Positions 43,601 to 53,944 of a stretch of DNA of 64,000 nt are shown here, in pieces (position 1 is the stretch's first letter; each line of letters opens with the position of its first letter). This DNA is from Haematococcus lacustris (taxonomy: Eukaryota > Chlorophyta > Chlorophyceae > Chlamydomonadales > Haematococcaceae): the NCBI GenBank assembly GCA_030144725.1, contig JASKMD010000018.1, forward strand, positions 289,373-353,372. Direction: 5' to 3'. Position numbers and translations under genes: made by a program. The notes beneath the pieces were generated by a model. The model had not been told where the DNA came from, made no database searches, and was given only the letters and a program-made list of their open reading frames with translations.

Positions 43601-44411
43601 TGGCTCTAAGCCTGCCCTCTCATCATCTTATCATCCACAGTCAGATGGCCAGACAGAAAGGTATAACCGTGTGTTAGAGGAGATGCTCAGGCACTATATC
43701 TCCCCTACTCAATCTGACTGGCCTGACTACTTAGCCTTGGCTGAGTTTGCTGTCAACAACTCGTGGCAGGAGTCCATCCAGTCCACCCCCTTCCTGGTCA
43801 ACACAGGTCAGTCCCCTGTGACTGTTGGCCTACGTGATCTGCCTTATGGGGGCCGTTGTCCCTCTGCTCATGCCTTTACCCGTTGGTGGCAGGATGCTGT
43901 TGCCAATGCCAGGAAGTGCATGGCTGCAGCCCAATCCCGTCAAGCTGCCTATGCCAATAAGGCCAGGCGTGACGTTGAGTACAAGGTGGGCCAGAAGGTG
44001 TTGCTCAGCACCAAGAATCTCAAGCTTAAGCCTGGGAAGGCTCGCAAGCTCATACCTAGGTATGTGGGTCCCTTTGAGATCCTGCTTCTGGTTGGTGCAG
44101 TTGCTGTCAAGCTAGACCTGCCTGCCAGCATGAGCCGTCTGCACCCTGTCTTCCATGTGTCACTCATCAAGCCATACACTGGCACTGATGTTGGCTTCAT
44201 GCCACCTCCTGTGACCTGGATGGATGAGACTCCTGTGTACTATGTTGAGCGTTTGCTCGACCACAAGGGTGTGAAAGACAACAAAGCCGGGTTCTACCTG
44301 GTACAGTGGGAGGGCTATGACTCCACTCACAACACCTGGGAGCCCAGGTCCTACCTGACTGGCTGTGACAAGGTTTTGGCTGAATACAATGCCATCCATC
44401 ACCTTACCTAG
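40653..44411 (+). CDS. chromovirus Pol: protease, RT, RNase H, integrase, chromodomain
   Basis: This frame opens directly after the gag TAG in the same register, with no ATG nearby (a GTG at 40686 is an alternative start), so expression by stop-codon readthrough is likely. The protease site DTGA is at 40812. The RT core has YPLPRIDDLFDRL and YLDD (41934-41945). RNase H begins near VYCDASLQGVG (about 42388). The integrase has an HHCC zinc segment (about 43138-43285) and the catalytic triad D (43365), D (43548) and E (43656), with D-35-E spacing. A GPF/Y-like segment (about 44064) is followed by a chromodomain (YYVERLLDHKG...YLVQWEGYDSTHNTWEP, about 44238-44400) that would steer integration to modified chromatin. 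No frameshift or stop is seen, so the enzyme set looks complete. Confidence 0.95.
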   Translation, partial: GVAQSACQDCTVVPPCSVNDEVKTVLCGTVQDEGSLHFLFSGTVNGHPARFLCDTGATHSFVSSAFAALHALPLTALPQAQQWSLADNATLSCHQFAAVDLCLPGHCATCKLTVMPSFVQGYDVLLGDDWLFANKAILSYEGKTLSLSAAGKTAVTLPCPAVAAPKYVGQCSAVRPTPAFLINALKAKPELISATQASRWLLKGGRAVVALVMAEGSASASPGTPSDQDNPHIPAAIKAELQTLLNEYSDVFKPLTDTPPERPVGHTIPLVPDARPPVTPMYRLSKPEQEELKRQIQDYLSKGMIEPSSSPYAAPILFVQKKSGELRMCIDYRQLNKLTLRDQYPLPRIDDLFDRLSGCSVFSSLDLQAGYHQIRITPEDVPKTAFRTPEGHFQFKVLSFGLTNAPATFQRVMNDAFAPVLGKCALVYLDDILVMSKSLPEHLQHLRLVFDLLRKNKLYAKMSECEFMQLTLRFLGHVISAGAISVDPDKVRAIVDWPVPSSLTQLQSFLGAANFVRKFVHNFSAISAPLTDLCGKLSATFPWHSWPDHERLAFYELKAAVANVPMLRLPDHTQPFQVYCDASLQGVGAVLMQDGYPLAYLSKKLSSAEVNYTTGEQEMLALVTACKEWRCYLEGVPFTLFTDHKPLISLPTQKNLSRRQARWMELLSRFDFKLEYIPGPVNPADPLSRLITGPQEGATVCAMLTRRQAKLSCGGEGASGARALEANAPAAVTAKSSLTPEITENTADTSHNRDLVPLVTCTSDTSVHYPAAPAHPLGLSDQLIQGYRLDPAFNAEADLSSMYQDTHGLWRLTGKDKVVVPNDSELRNHILHEMHDAVYSGHVGISKTLERVSRVFWWNTMRADVRYYVSTCDACQRDKASTLKPGGLLNPLSIPDYRWESVSMDFITKLPSGSHGYDAICVFVDRLSKMVHFVPCREDLKARRFAQLFIDNVYKLHGMPAELISDRGSLFTSVFWREVMRRCGSKPALSSSYHPQSDGQTERYNRVLEEMLRHYISPTQSDWPDYLALAEFAVNNSWQESIQSTPFLVNTGQSPVTVGLRDLPYGGRCPSAHAFTRWWQDAVANARKCMAAAQSRQAAYANKARRDVEYKVGQKVLLSTKNLKLKPGKARKLIPRYVGPFEILLLVGAVAVKLDLPASMSRLHPVFHVSLIKPYTGTDVGFMPPPVTWMDETPVYYVERLLDHKGVKDNKAGFYLVQWEGYDSTHNTWEPRSYLTGCDKVLAEYNAIHHLT

Positions 44412-44452
44412 GTCCCCTGCATGCATGCTGCTGCGCTGCTGCATGGTGGCAC

Positions 44453-44483
44453 CCTCTCTCTCCCTCTCTCTCTCTCCCTCTCT
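44453..44483 (+). repeat. (TCTC)n microsatellite in chromovirus 3' region
   Basis: A CT-rich run downstream of the pol stop. Confidence 0.7.
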
Positions 44484-44500
44484 GTGCTTTCAAAGCTGAG

Positions 44501-44664
44501 TGCAGTCACGAGTGCAGTCACGAGTGCAGTCACGAGTGCAGTCACGAGTGCAGTCACGAGTGCAGTCACGAGTGCAGTCACGAGTGCAGTCACGAGTGCA
44601 GTCACGAGTGCAGTCACGAGTGCAGTCACGAGTGCAGTCATGAGTGCAGTCACGAGTGCAGTCA
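44501..44664 (+). repeat. 12-bp tandem repeat GAGTGCAGTCAC, ~14 copies
   Basis: Perfect or near-perfect 12-mers between pol and the polypurine tract. Reading frames across them are by-products. Confidence 0.95.
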
Positions 44665-44819
44665 CTACTGTTATGAGTTACACTCCCCCTATTACAGTTG
44701 GTCTCTGACCACACCCAGCTGTGACCTGGCTCTGCCTTCTGGGTACCCAGTAGCTGACCCCAGTGAGACCTAGGTCTTGCGAGTCTCGGGTTTAACCTGA
44801 GGCGGAACGGACATCCCCT

Positions 44820-44832
44820 TGGGGGGGAGGAA
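44820..44832 (+). other. polypurine tract of chromovirus
   Basis: GGGGGGGAGGAA stands directly before the TG of the 3' LTR. Confidence 0.85.
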
Positions 44833-45132
44833 TGTAAGGGCGCGCTCCGCGTAGTCCCTTAGTATCGTCTGGGCGGTCGCGGTTAACCCGAGGCAGCTAC
44901 AGGATATCGGTCACACCGCATTAGTGTGAGTTGGCAGGTTAAGCCTAGCAGCGTAAGCTGTGAGGACAACTGGTTCGATTCCAGGGGGCCCCGTTCTAAG
45001 CCCTAGCCTTCTCACGGTAGTGCCTTGTGGCCGACTGTTTAAGTACCCGCACTTCGGTGCCCTCGCGGCCGGCTCAGTGTTACACATGGTTCAAACGGTC
45101 CAGCGTCAGCCTTTATAAGGCTGCACGTTACA
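44833..45132 (+). repeat. 3' LTR of chromovirus (300 bp)
   Basis: Same length and sequence as 38195-38494; followed by ACATG. Confidence 0.95.
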
Positions 45133-45137
45133 ACATG

Positions 45138-45474
45138 TTGCCGCTGTGGCTGACTACGTACTCGTAGACAGCTTCCGACTAGCGTGGCAGTGCTTTGTAC
45201 TTACATCGTCAAGAAGATGGCATCAGTAAAACACTTCTCATCGCATTCCTACGTCACTGAACCAGTCATCCGATCCAGAGTCCCCAGAAGTCAGAAGTCC
45301 GAAGTCCCAAGTCCCTACACTAAGCTGCGCTCAGGCATAAGTAAGTCCAGAGTAACTAACAACCGTCATGACAAAGTAAGACATGACAAACCCAGATCTC
45401 GCATGCAGGGCTGAAAAGATCTGCATGCGCATTTCAAAACATAAGCATTCTGGATTCAAAGCAGGACTGTAACA
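45138..45474 (-). repeat. 5' LTR of outermost element, second segment
   Basis: Continues 38119-38194 and matches the remaining 337 bp of 6451-6863. It ends CTGTAACA, followed by AGCTT (45475-45479). Confidence 0.9.
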
Positions 45475-45479
45475 AGCTT

Positions 45480-46787
45480 GTTTTGAAGTGCGTTGCAGAA
45501 AGTCCCGAACCCACAGAGGGGGAGGGCGGCCAAGCAGCCTAACGGCTAACGGCTTAAGCGGTGTAAGCCACCATCATCTTCTCTCCGACCCATTGAAGAG
45601 GCGGCGCAAGTGACCAGGTGTCCAAGCTTGTGCCGCTACAGTGCAAGATACAGCAATGTTGTGCGTAAGACTGTTTAAGCCAGCCAATAGCGAGCAGCAA
45701 CGAGCCAGTGACGCAGGGCAGGAGAGTTCGACTTGCACCCCTTGCACCCACAGCCCGGCTCAAATGGGGGCCCTTGTGAGGGACAAGGGGGCTGTGAGGC
45801 AACAGTCTCACAAAGAGGCAGAGCTGTGCAACAGCCTTACAACTGATGGCTGCACACGCTCCTCAGGCACCCGCTGCGATGCGTCACAACAGCTACATCA
45901 TCGAGGATGAGAGGCACCTCCCTCCCTCAACCAGCCCCTGCTCATGCAGCTCACTGGTCCATTCTAGTTTGCATACGCGTCAGACATTCTAATGGTATGA
46001 ATTCAGTGAGCTCTTCGTAGCCGCATGCCCAACACTCCGACCTGTTTCTTCGCAAGTGATGCTGCAAGTGTTTTGAAGTGCGTTGCAGTGAGTCTTAAAC
46101 CCCAAGGTCTCCTGCGTGCTTACAGGTCTCCCCAAGCCACTAGCTACATCGTGCTCGGCGCAACGCGACGAGTCGAAAGAGCTGAAGTTGGTCAACGTCC
46201 AAGGTCGGCGGTACAGGACGATGGTGAAGACGGCTACGGTGTTTGTGTTTGCTTGCCTGATTGTGCTTCTCCCGGGAAATGTTGCAACCTTTTGGGACCG
46301 ACTCATAAACGTGGCCGACACGACAGTGGCAACAGGACAGGACCCCTTGGGGGCGGTGACCGGCCCTGCGTGGGTCGAGCGTGACATGATAGGATCAACC
46401 CCAACTGAGTTCGCACATTTACAAGTATGCAATCGGCCTCAAATGACTCGAACGCCTCAAATGGCCTGGTTTCCCATTACGTACTCCCGCTCGAGCCTAA
46501 ATGGCCGAGACGCGGAAATGCCTATGTCTGTATGCCACCACCAGGTCGACAACAAAACCCAGGAGACGCAAGCTCTGCAAGACGCCACTAGACAACAAGA
46601 CAGAAGGCACCGGAACGCTATTCCCCAGCTCGCCAAGAAAGGTACCTGCTGTATTGACAGAGGTCCGTGCACTAGCCTGAATGAGACTGTGCCTAACGAC
46701 CACACCTGTACCCAGTGCTGCACCACATGGAGCAGCAATTGGCTAGCTACCAGCACCAGGCACCCACACACCCACAACACCCAACCA
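45480..46787. other. region with no recognised gene
   Basis: The 20-mer TGTTTTGAAGTGCGTTGCAG occurs at 45479-45498 and again at 46069-46088, with weaker similarity after it (AGTC...AAC). An open frame from 46116 contains one hydrophobic run (TATVFVFACLIVLLPG) but resembles nothing known, and it then enters the 114-bp repeats. I do not call a gene. Confidence 0.4.
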
Positions 46788-47116
46788 GAGGATGAACAGC
46801 CCAATGACCAGCCCACAACACCATTGGGACCAGCCTTGCATGCTCTCCATGCTGACCTGCTGCCCCGCACCAGGCACCCCCACACCCACAGCAACCAAAC
46901 AGAGGATGAACAGCCCAATGACCAGCCCATGCCAATGCGAGGGACAACCTTGCATGCTGTCCATGATGGCCTGCTGCCCCGCGCCAGGTACCCACACGCC
47001 CACAGAACCAACTAGAGGATGAACAGCCCACTGACCAGCCCAAGCCGCTGCGAGGGACAACCTTGCATGCTTCCCATGCTGACCTGCTGCCCCGCACAGA
47101 TAGGCATGTCACAGAG
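46788..47116. repeat. diverged ~114-bp repeats flanking the main array
   Basis: The phrase GAGGATGAACAGCCCA recurs at 46788, 46902 and 47015 (periods 114 and 113). Each unit contains CTTGCATGC...CATGCTGACCTGCTGCCCC. One more such unit follows the main array (53387 to about 53480), so the homogeneous array appears to have grown inside an older repeat of the same length. Confidence 0.8.
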
Positions 47117-50100
47117 ATGCCAAATGACCATCCTGACATGCAGGCTGACAATAGACATGGCGCCCAGCCCCACCACCACCTGCAAGCCCTGACCGCTACA
47201 GCCTGGCATGACACGCAGGCTGTCACAGAGATGCCAACTGACCATGATGACACGCAGGCTGACAATAGACATGGCGCCCAGCCCCACCACCACCTGCCAG
47301 CCCTGACCGCTACAGCCTTGCATGACAAGCTGGCTGCCACAGAGATGCCAAATGACCATCCTGACATGCAGGCTGACAATAGACATGGCGCCCAGCCCCA
47401 CCACCACCTGCCAGCCCTGACCACTACAGCCTTGCATGACAAGCTGGCTGCCACAGAGATGTCAACTGACCATGATGACACGCAGGCTGACAATAGACAT
47501 GGCGCCCAGCCCCACCACCACCTGCCAGCCCTGACCGCTACAGCCTTGCATGACAAGCTGGCTGCCACAGAGATGTCAACTGACCATGATGACACGCAGG
47601 CTGACAATAGACATGGCGCCCAGCCCCACCACCACCTGCCAGCCCTGACCGCTGCAGCCTTGCATGACACGCTGGCTGTCACAGAGATGTCAACTGACCA
47701 TGATGACACGCAGGCTGACAGTAGACATGGCGCCCAGCCCCACCACCACCTGCCAGCCCTGACCGCTACAGCCTTGCATGACAAGCTGGCTGCCACAGAG
47801 ATGTCAACTGACCATGATGACACGCAGGCTGACAATAGACATGGCGCCCAGCCCCACCACCACCTGCCAGCCCTGACCGCTACAGCCTTGCATGACAAGC
47901 TGGCTGCCACAGAGATGTCAACTGACCATGATGACACGCAGGCTGACAATAGACATGGCGCCCAGCCCCACCACCACCTGCCAGCCCTGACCGCTACAGC
48001 CTTGCATGACAAGCTGGCTGCCACAGAGATGCCAAATGACCATCCTGACATGCAGGCTGACAATAGACATGGCGCCCAGCCCCACCACCACCTGCCAGCC
48101 CTGACCACTACAGCCTTGCATGACAAGCTGGCTGCCACAGAGATGTCAACTGACCATGATGACACGCAGGCTGACAATAGACATGGCGCCCAGCCCCACC
48201 ACCACCTGCCAGCCCTGACCGCTACAGCAATGCATGACAAGCTGGCTGCCACAGAGATGTCAACTGACCATGATGACACGCAGGCTGACAATAGACATGG
48301 CGCCCAGCCCCACCACCACCTGCCAGCCCTGACTGCTACAGCCTTGCATGACAAGCTGGCTGCCACAGAGATGTCAACTGACCATGATGACACGCAGGCT
48401 GACAATAGACATGGCGCCCAGCCCCACCACCACCTGCCAGCCCTGACCGCTACAGCCTTGCATGACACGCTGGCTGCTACAGAGATGTCAACTGACCATG
48501 ATGACACGCAGGCTGACAGTAGACATGGCGCCCAGCCCCACCACCACCTGCCAGCCCTGACCGCTACAGCCTTGCATGACAAGCTGGCTGCCACAGAGAT
48601 GTCAACTGACCATGATGACACGCAGGCTGACAATAGACATGGCGCCCAGCCCCACCACCACCTGCCAGCCCTGACCGCTACAGCCTTGCATGACACGCTG
48701 GCTGCCACAGAGATGTCAACTGACCATGATGACACGCAGGCTGACAGTAGACATGGCGCCCAGCCCCACCACCACCTGCCAGCCCTGACTGCTACAGCCT
48801 TGCATGACAAGCTGGCTGCCACAGAGATGTCAACTGACCATGATGACACGCAGGCTGACAATAGACATGGCGCCCAGCCCCACCACCACCTGCCAGCCCT
48901 GACCACTACAGCCTTGCATGACAAGCTGGCTGCCACAGAGATGTCAACTGACCATGATGACACGCAGGCTGACAATAGACATGGCGCCCAGCCCCACCAC
49001 CACCTGCCAGCCCTGACCGCTACAGCCTTGCATGACACGCTGGCTGCCACAGAGATGTCAACTGACCATGATGACACGCAGGCTGACAATAGACATGGCG
49101 CCCAGCCCCACCACCACCTGCCAGCCCTGACCGCTGCAGCCTTGCATGACACGCTGGCTGTCACAGAGATGTCAACTGACCATGATGACACGCAGGCTGA
49201 CAGTAGACATGGCGCCCAGCCCCACCACCACCTGCCAGCCCTGACCGCTACAGCCTTGCATGACAAGCTGGCTGCCACAGAGATGTCAACTGACCATGAT
49301 GACACGCAGGCTGACAATAGACATGGCGCCCAGCCCCACCACCACCTGCCAGCCCTGACCGCTACAGCCTTGCATGACAAGCTGGCTGCCACAGAGATGT
49401 CAACTGACCATGATGACACGCAGGCTGACAATAGACATGGCGCCCAGCCCCACCACCACCTGCCAGCCCTGACCGCTACAGCCTTGCATGACAAGCTGGC
49501 TGCCACAGAGATGCCAAATGACCATCCTGACATGCAGGCTGACAATAGACATGGCGCCCAGCCCCACCACCACCTGCCAGCCCTGACCACTACAGCCTTG
49601 CATGACAAGCTGGCTGCCACAGAGATGTCAACTGACCATGATGACACGCAGGCTGACAATAGACATGGCGCCCAGCCCCACCACCACCTGCCAGCCCTGA
49701 CCGCTACAGCCTTGCATGACAAGCTGGCTGCCACAGAGATGTCAACTGACCATGATGACACGCAGGCTGACAATAGACATGGCGCCCAGCCCCACCACCA
49801 CCTGCCAGCCCTGACTGCTACAGCCTTGCATGACAAGCTGGCTGCCACAGAGATGTCAACTGACCATGATGACACGCAGGCTGACAATAGACATGGCGCC
49901 CAGCCCCACCACCACCTGCCAGCCCTGACCGCTACAGCCTTGCATGACAAGCTGGCTGCCACAGAGATGTCAACTGACCATGATGACACGCAGGCTGACA
50001 ATAGACATGGCGCCCAGCCCCACCACCACCTGCCAGCCCTGACTGCTACAGCCTTGCATGACAAGCTGGCTGCCACAGAGATGTCAACTGACCATGATGA

Positions 50101-53100
50101 CACGCAGGCTGACAATAGACATGGCGCCCAGCCCCACCACCACCTGCCAGCCCTGACCGCTACAGCCTTGCATGACAAGCTGGCTGCCACAGAGATGTCA
50201 ACTGACCATGATGACACGCAGGCTGACAATAGACATGGCGCCCAGCCCCACCACCACCTGCCAGCCCTGACCGCTACAGCCTTGCATGACACGCTGGCTG
50301 CTACAGAGATGTCAACTGACCATGATGACACGCAGGCTGACAGTAGACATGGCGCCCAGCCCCACCACCACCTGCCAGCCCTGACCGCTACAGCCTTGCA
50401 TGACAAGCTGGCTGCCACAGAGATGTCAACTGACCATGATGACACGCAGGCTGACAATAGACATGGCGCCCAGCCCCACCACCACCTGCCAGCCCTGACC
50501 GCTACAGCCTTGCATGACACGCTGGCTGCCACAGAGATGTCAACTGACCATGATGACACGCAGGCTGACAGTAGACATGGCGCCCAGCCCCACCACCACC
50601 TGCCAGCCCTGACTGCTACAGCCTTGCATGACAAGCTGGCTGCCACAGAGATGTCAACTGACCATGATGACACGCAGGCTGACAGTAGACATGGCGCCCA
50701 GCCCCACCACCACCTGCAAGCCCTGACCGCTACAGCCTTGCATGACACGCAGGCTGTCACAGAGATGTCAACTGACCATGATGACACGCAAGCTGACAAT
50801 AGACATGGCGCCCAGCCCCACCACCACCTGCCAGCCCTGACCGCTACAGCCTTGCATGACAAGCTGGCTGCCACAGAGATGTCAACTGACCATGATGACA
50901 CGCAGGCTGACAATAGACATGGCGCCCAGCCCCACCACCACCTGCCAGCCCTGACCGCTACAGCCTTGCATGACAAGCTGGCTGCCACAGAGATGCCAAA
51001 TGACCATCCTGACATGCAGGCTGACAATAGACATGGCGCCCAGCCCCACCACCACCTGCCAGCCCTGACCACTACAGCCTTGCATGACAAGCTGGCTGCC
51101 ACAGAGATGTCAACTGACCATGATGACACGCAGGCTGACAATAGACATGGCGCCCAGCCCCACCACCACCTGCCAGCCCTGACCGCTACAGCCTTGCATG
51201 ACACGCTGGCTGCTACAGAGATGTCAACTGACCATGATGACACGCAGGCTGACAGTAGACATGGCGCCCAGCCCCACCACCACCTGCCAGCCCTGACCGC
51301 TACAGCCTTGCATGACAAGCTGGCTGCCACAGAGATGCCAAATGACCATCCTGACATGCAGGCTGACAATAGACATGGCGCCCAGCCCCACCACCACCTG
51401 CCAGCCCTGACCACTACAGCCTTGCATGACAAGCTGGCTGCCACAGAGATGTCAACTGACCATGATGACACGCAGGCTGACAATAGACATGGCGCCCAGC
51501 CCCACCACCACCTGCCAGCCCTGACCGCTACAGCCTTGCATGACACGCTGGCTGCTACAGAGATGTCAACTGACCATGATGACACGCAGGCTGACAGTAG
51601 ACATGGCGCCCAGCCCCACCACCACCTGCCAGCCCTGACCGCTACAGCCTTGCATGACAAGCTGGCTGCCACAGAGATGTCAACTGACCATGATGACACG
51701 CAGGCTGACAATAGACATGGCGCCCAGCCCCACCACCACCTGCCAGCCCTGACCGCTACAGCCTTGCATGACACGCTGGCTGCCACAGAGATGTCAACTG
51801 ACCATGATGACACGCAGGCTGACAATAGACATGGCGCCCAGCCCCACCACCACCTGCCAGCCCTGACCGCTACAGCCTTGCATGACACGCTGGCTGCCAC
51901 AGAGATGTCAACTGACCATGATGACACGCAGGCTGACAGTAGACATGGCGCCCAGCCCCACCACCACCTGCCAGCCCTGACTGCTACAGCCTTGCATGAC
52001 AAGCTGGCTGCCACAGAGATGTCAACTGACCATGATGACACGCAGGCTGACAGTAGACATGGCGCCCAGCCCCACCACCACCTGCAAGCCCTGACCGCTA
52101 CAGCCTTGCATGACACGCAGGCTGTCACAGAGATGTCAACTGACCATGATGACACGCAAGCTGACAATAGACATGGCGCCCAGCCCCACCACCACCTGCC
52201 AGCCCTGACCGCTACAGCCTTGCATGACAAGCTGGCTGCCACAGAGATGTCAACTGACCATGATGACACGCAGGCTGACAATAGACATGGCGCCCAGCCC
52301 CACCACCACCTGCCAGCCCTGACCGCTACAGCCTTGCATGACAAGCTGGCTGCCACAGAGATGCCAAATGACCATCCTGACATGCAGGCTGACAATAGAC
52401 ATGGCGCCCAGCCCCACCACCACCTGCCAGCCCTGACCACTACAGCCTTGCATGACAAGCTGGCTGCCACAGAGATGTCAACTGACCATGATGACACGCA
52501 GGCTGACAATAGACATGGCGCCCAGCCCCACCACCACCTGCCAGCCCTGACCGCTACAGCCTTGCATGACAAGCTGGCTGCCACAGAGATGTCAACTGAC
52601 CATGATGACACGCAGGCTGACAATAGACATGGCGCCCAGCCCCACCACCACCTGCCAGCCCTGACTGCTACAGCCTTGCATGACAAGCTGGCTGCCACAG
52701 AGATGTCAACTGACCATGATGACACGCAGGCTGACAGTAGACATGGCGCCCAGCCCCACCACCACCTGCCAGCCCTGACCGCTACAGCCTTGCATGACAA
52801 GCTGGCTGCCACAGAGATGTCAACTGACCATGATGACACGCAGGCTGACAATAGACATGGCGCCCAGCCCCACCACCACCTGCCAGCCCTGACTGCTACA
52901 GCCTTGCATGACAAGCTGGCTGCCACAGAGATGTCAACTGACCATGATGACACGCAGGCTGACAATAGACATGGCGCCCAGCCCCACCACCACCTGCCAG
53001 CCCTGACCGCTACAGCCTTGCATGACAAGCTGGCTGCCACAGAGATGTCAACTGACCATGATGACACGCAGGCTGACAATAGACATGGCGCCCAGCCCCA

Positions 53101-53386
53101 CCACCACCTGCCAGCCCTGACTGCTACAGCCTTGCATGACAAGCTGGCTGCCACAGAGATGTCAACTGACCATGATGACACGCAGGCTGACAGTAGACAT
53201 GGCGCCCAGCCCCACCACCACCTGCAAGCCCTGACCGCTACAGCCTTGCATGACACGCAGGCTGTCACAGAGATGTCAACCGACCATGATGACACGCAGG
53301 CTGACAATAGACAAGGCGCCCAGCCCCACCACCACCTGCCAGCCCTGACCGCTACAGCCTTGTATGACCAGCCGGCTGTCACAGAA
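47117..53386. repeat. 114-bp tandem repeat, exactly 55 copies
   Basis: The unit runs ATGTCAACTGACCATGATGA...GCTGCCACAGAG; 55 x 114 = 6270 bp matches the span exactly, so no copy has gained or lost a base. Variant units (for example CCAAATGACCATCCTGACATG) recur at spacings of 1482, 1482, 342 and 1026 bp (13, 13, 3 and 9 units), showing block duplications. Both strands are open throughout: 38-residue repeats rich in His/Asp/Thr on plus, Trp/Cys-rich on minus. The plus frame continues uninterrupted into the LINE ORF1 (open from 47063), but I see no proof that the repeat is translated. Confidence 0.95.
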
Positions 53387-53734
53387 ATGCGAGGGACAAC
53401 TCTGCATGCTTTCCATGCTGACCTGATGCCCCGCACCAGGTACCCACACACCCGCAGCAACCAACTAGAGGACAAACCTAACACCAGCATGGCTCACACA
53501 CGCCCACAGCCTCCCACTGACAAACACAGATCAATAACGGTGACAGGAAGGATGGGAATATCAACAACCCCAAACGCCACCACCCCTTCAACCCCGTCTG
53601 AAACTTCTACACACTGGACCCACAGCATAGCAACCATCCCTAGGAAAGCGATACGCAACCAGAATGGCACCTTAGCATGGACGCGGAGGCCCAAATGGGT
53701 ATCACACCGGAACACAAAAAGAAGCACGGCCGTT

Positions 53735-53740
53735 TATAAG
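53735..53740 (+). promoter_or_regulatory. possible TATA element (TATAAG)
   Basis: GGCCGTTTATAAGCAG lies about 210 bp before the first good ORF1 ATG. It could be the LINE promoter, but LINE promoters are usually internal, so this is weak. Confidence 0.25.
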
Positions 53741-53944
53741 CAGATACTCTGCACGACACCGGACCCAACCTGTGCCGTTACGTACTGTGCCCAACGCATG
53801 CTCGCGCCGCACGCACCAGTTAACAATGGCGGAGCGGAGAAAAGCACCCGCCGGATTCGGGAAGCTATCCTCACAGGAGGCACGCACGGACGTAGTAAGT
53901 CACGGCGCATTTGTCAAATAACCAGATCTACAGCTGACATCTCG

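Larger units (their letters stand above)
38195..45132 (+). mobile_element. complete Ty3 chromovirus inserted in the LTR of the outermost element
   Basis: Two 300-bp LTRs, a primer-binding site, gag, pol with a C-terminal chromodomain, a polypurine tract and a 5-bp ACATG duplication are all present. The unfilled site is visible in the left LTR of the outermost element (GAGACATGTTGCCG near 6522), which confirms the boundaries. The LTRs appear identical, so the insertion is probably recent. Confidence 0.95.
6451..45474 (-). mobile_element. outermost LTR retrotransposon, non-coding, host of all nested insertions
   Basis: Two 413-bp LTRs (6451-6863; 38119-38194 plus 45138-45474) are nearly identical and flanked by AGCTT on both outer sides. 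A purine-rich tract on the minus strand (GGAGTGGGGGAGAG, 6864-6877) abuts the left LTR and a primer-binding site (38109-38116) abuts the right one, so the element runs on the minus strand. Its own internal DNA is only 6864-7512 plus 37772-38118, about 1 kb, with no gag or pol. It was therefore probably a ~1.8-kb non-autonomous element. Its leader shares TGGTTTCC and GATCATCGGCCTGTGC with the deleted Ty3 element at 19699-21709, which suggests a Ty3-family parent. Confidence 0.75.

Noticed and set aside
46116..47015. 299-residue plus-strand frame with a signal-like hydrophobic segment
   Set aside because: No family resemblance, T-poor strand makes open frames likely, and its last third is the diverged 114-bp repeat.
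46747..53490. 2247-residue minus-strand frame of Trp/Cys-rich 38-residue repeats
   Set aside because: It is the complement of the 114-bp repeat array; both strands are open because the unit is 38 codons with no stop. Nothing outside the repeat supports it.
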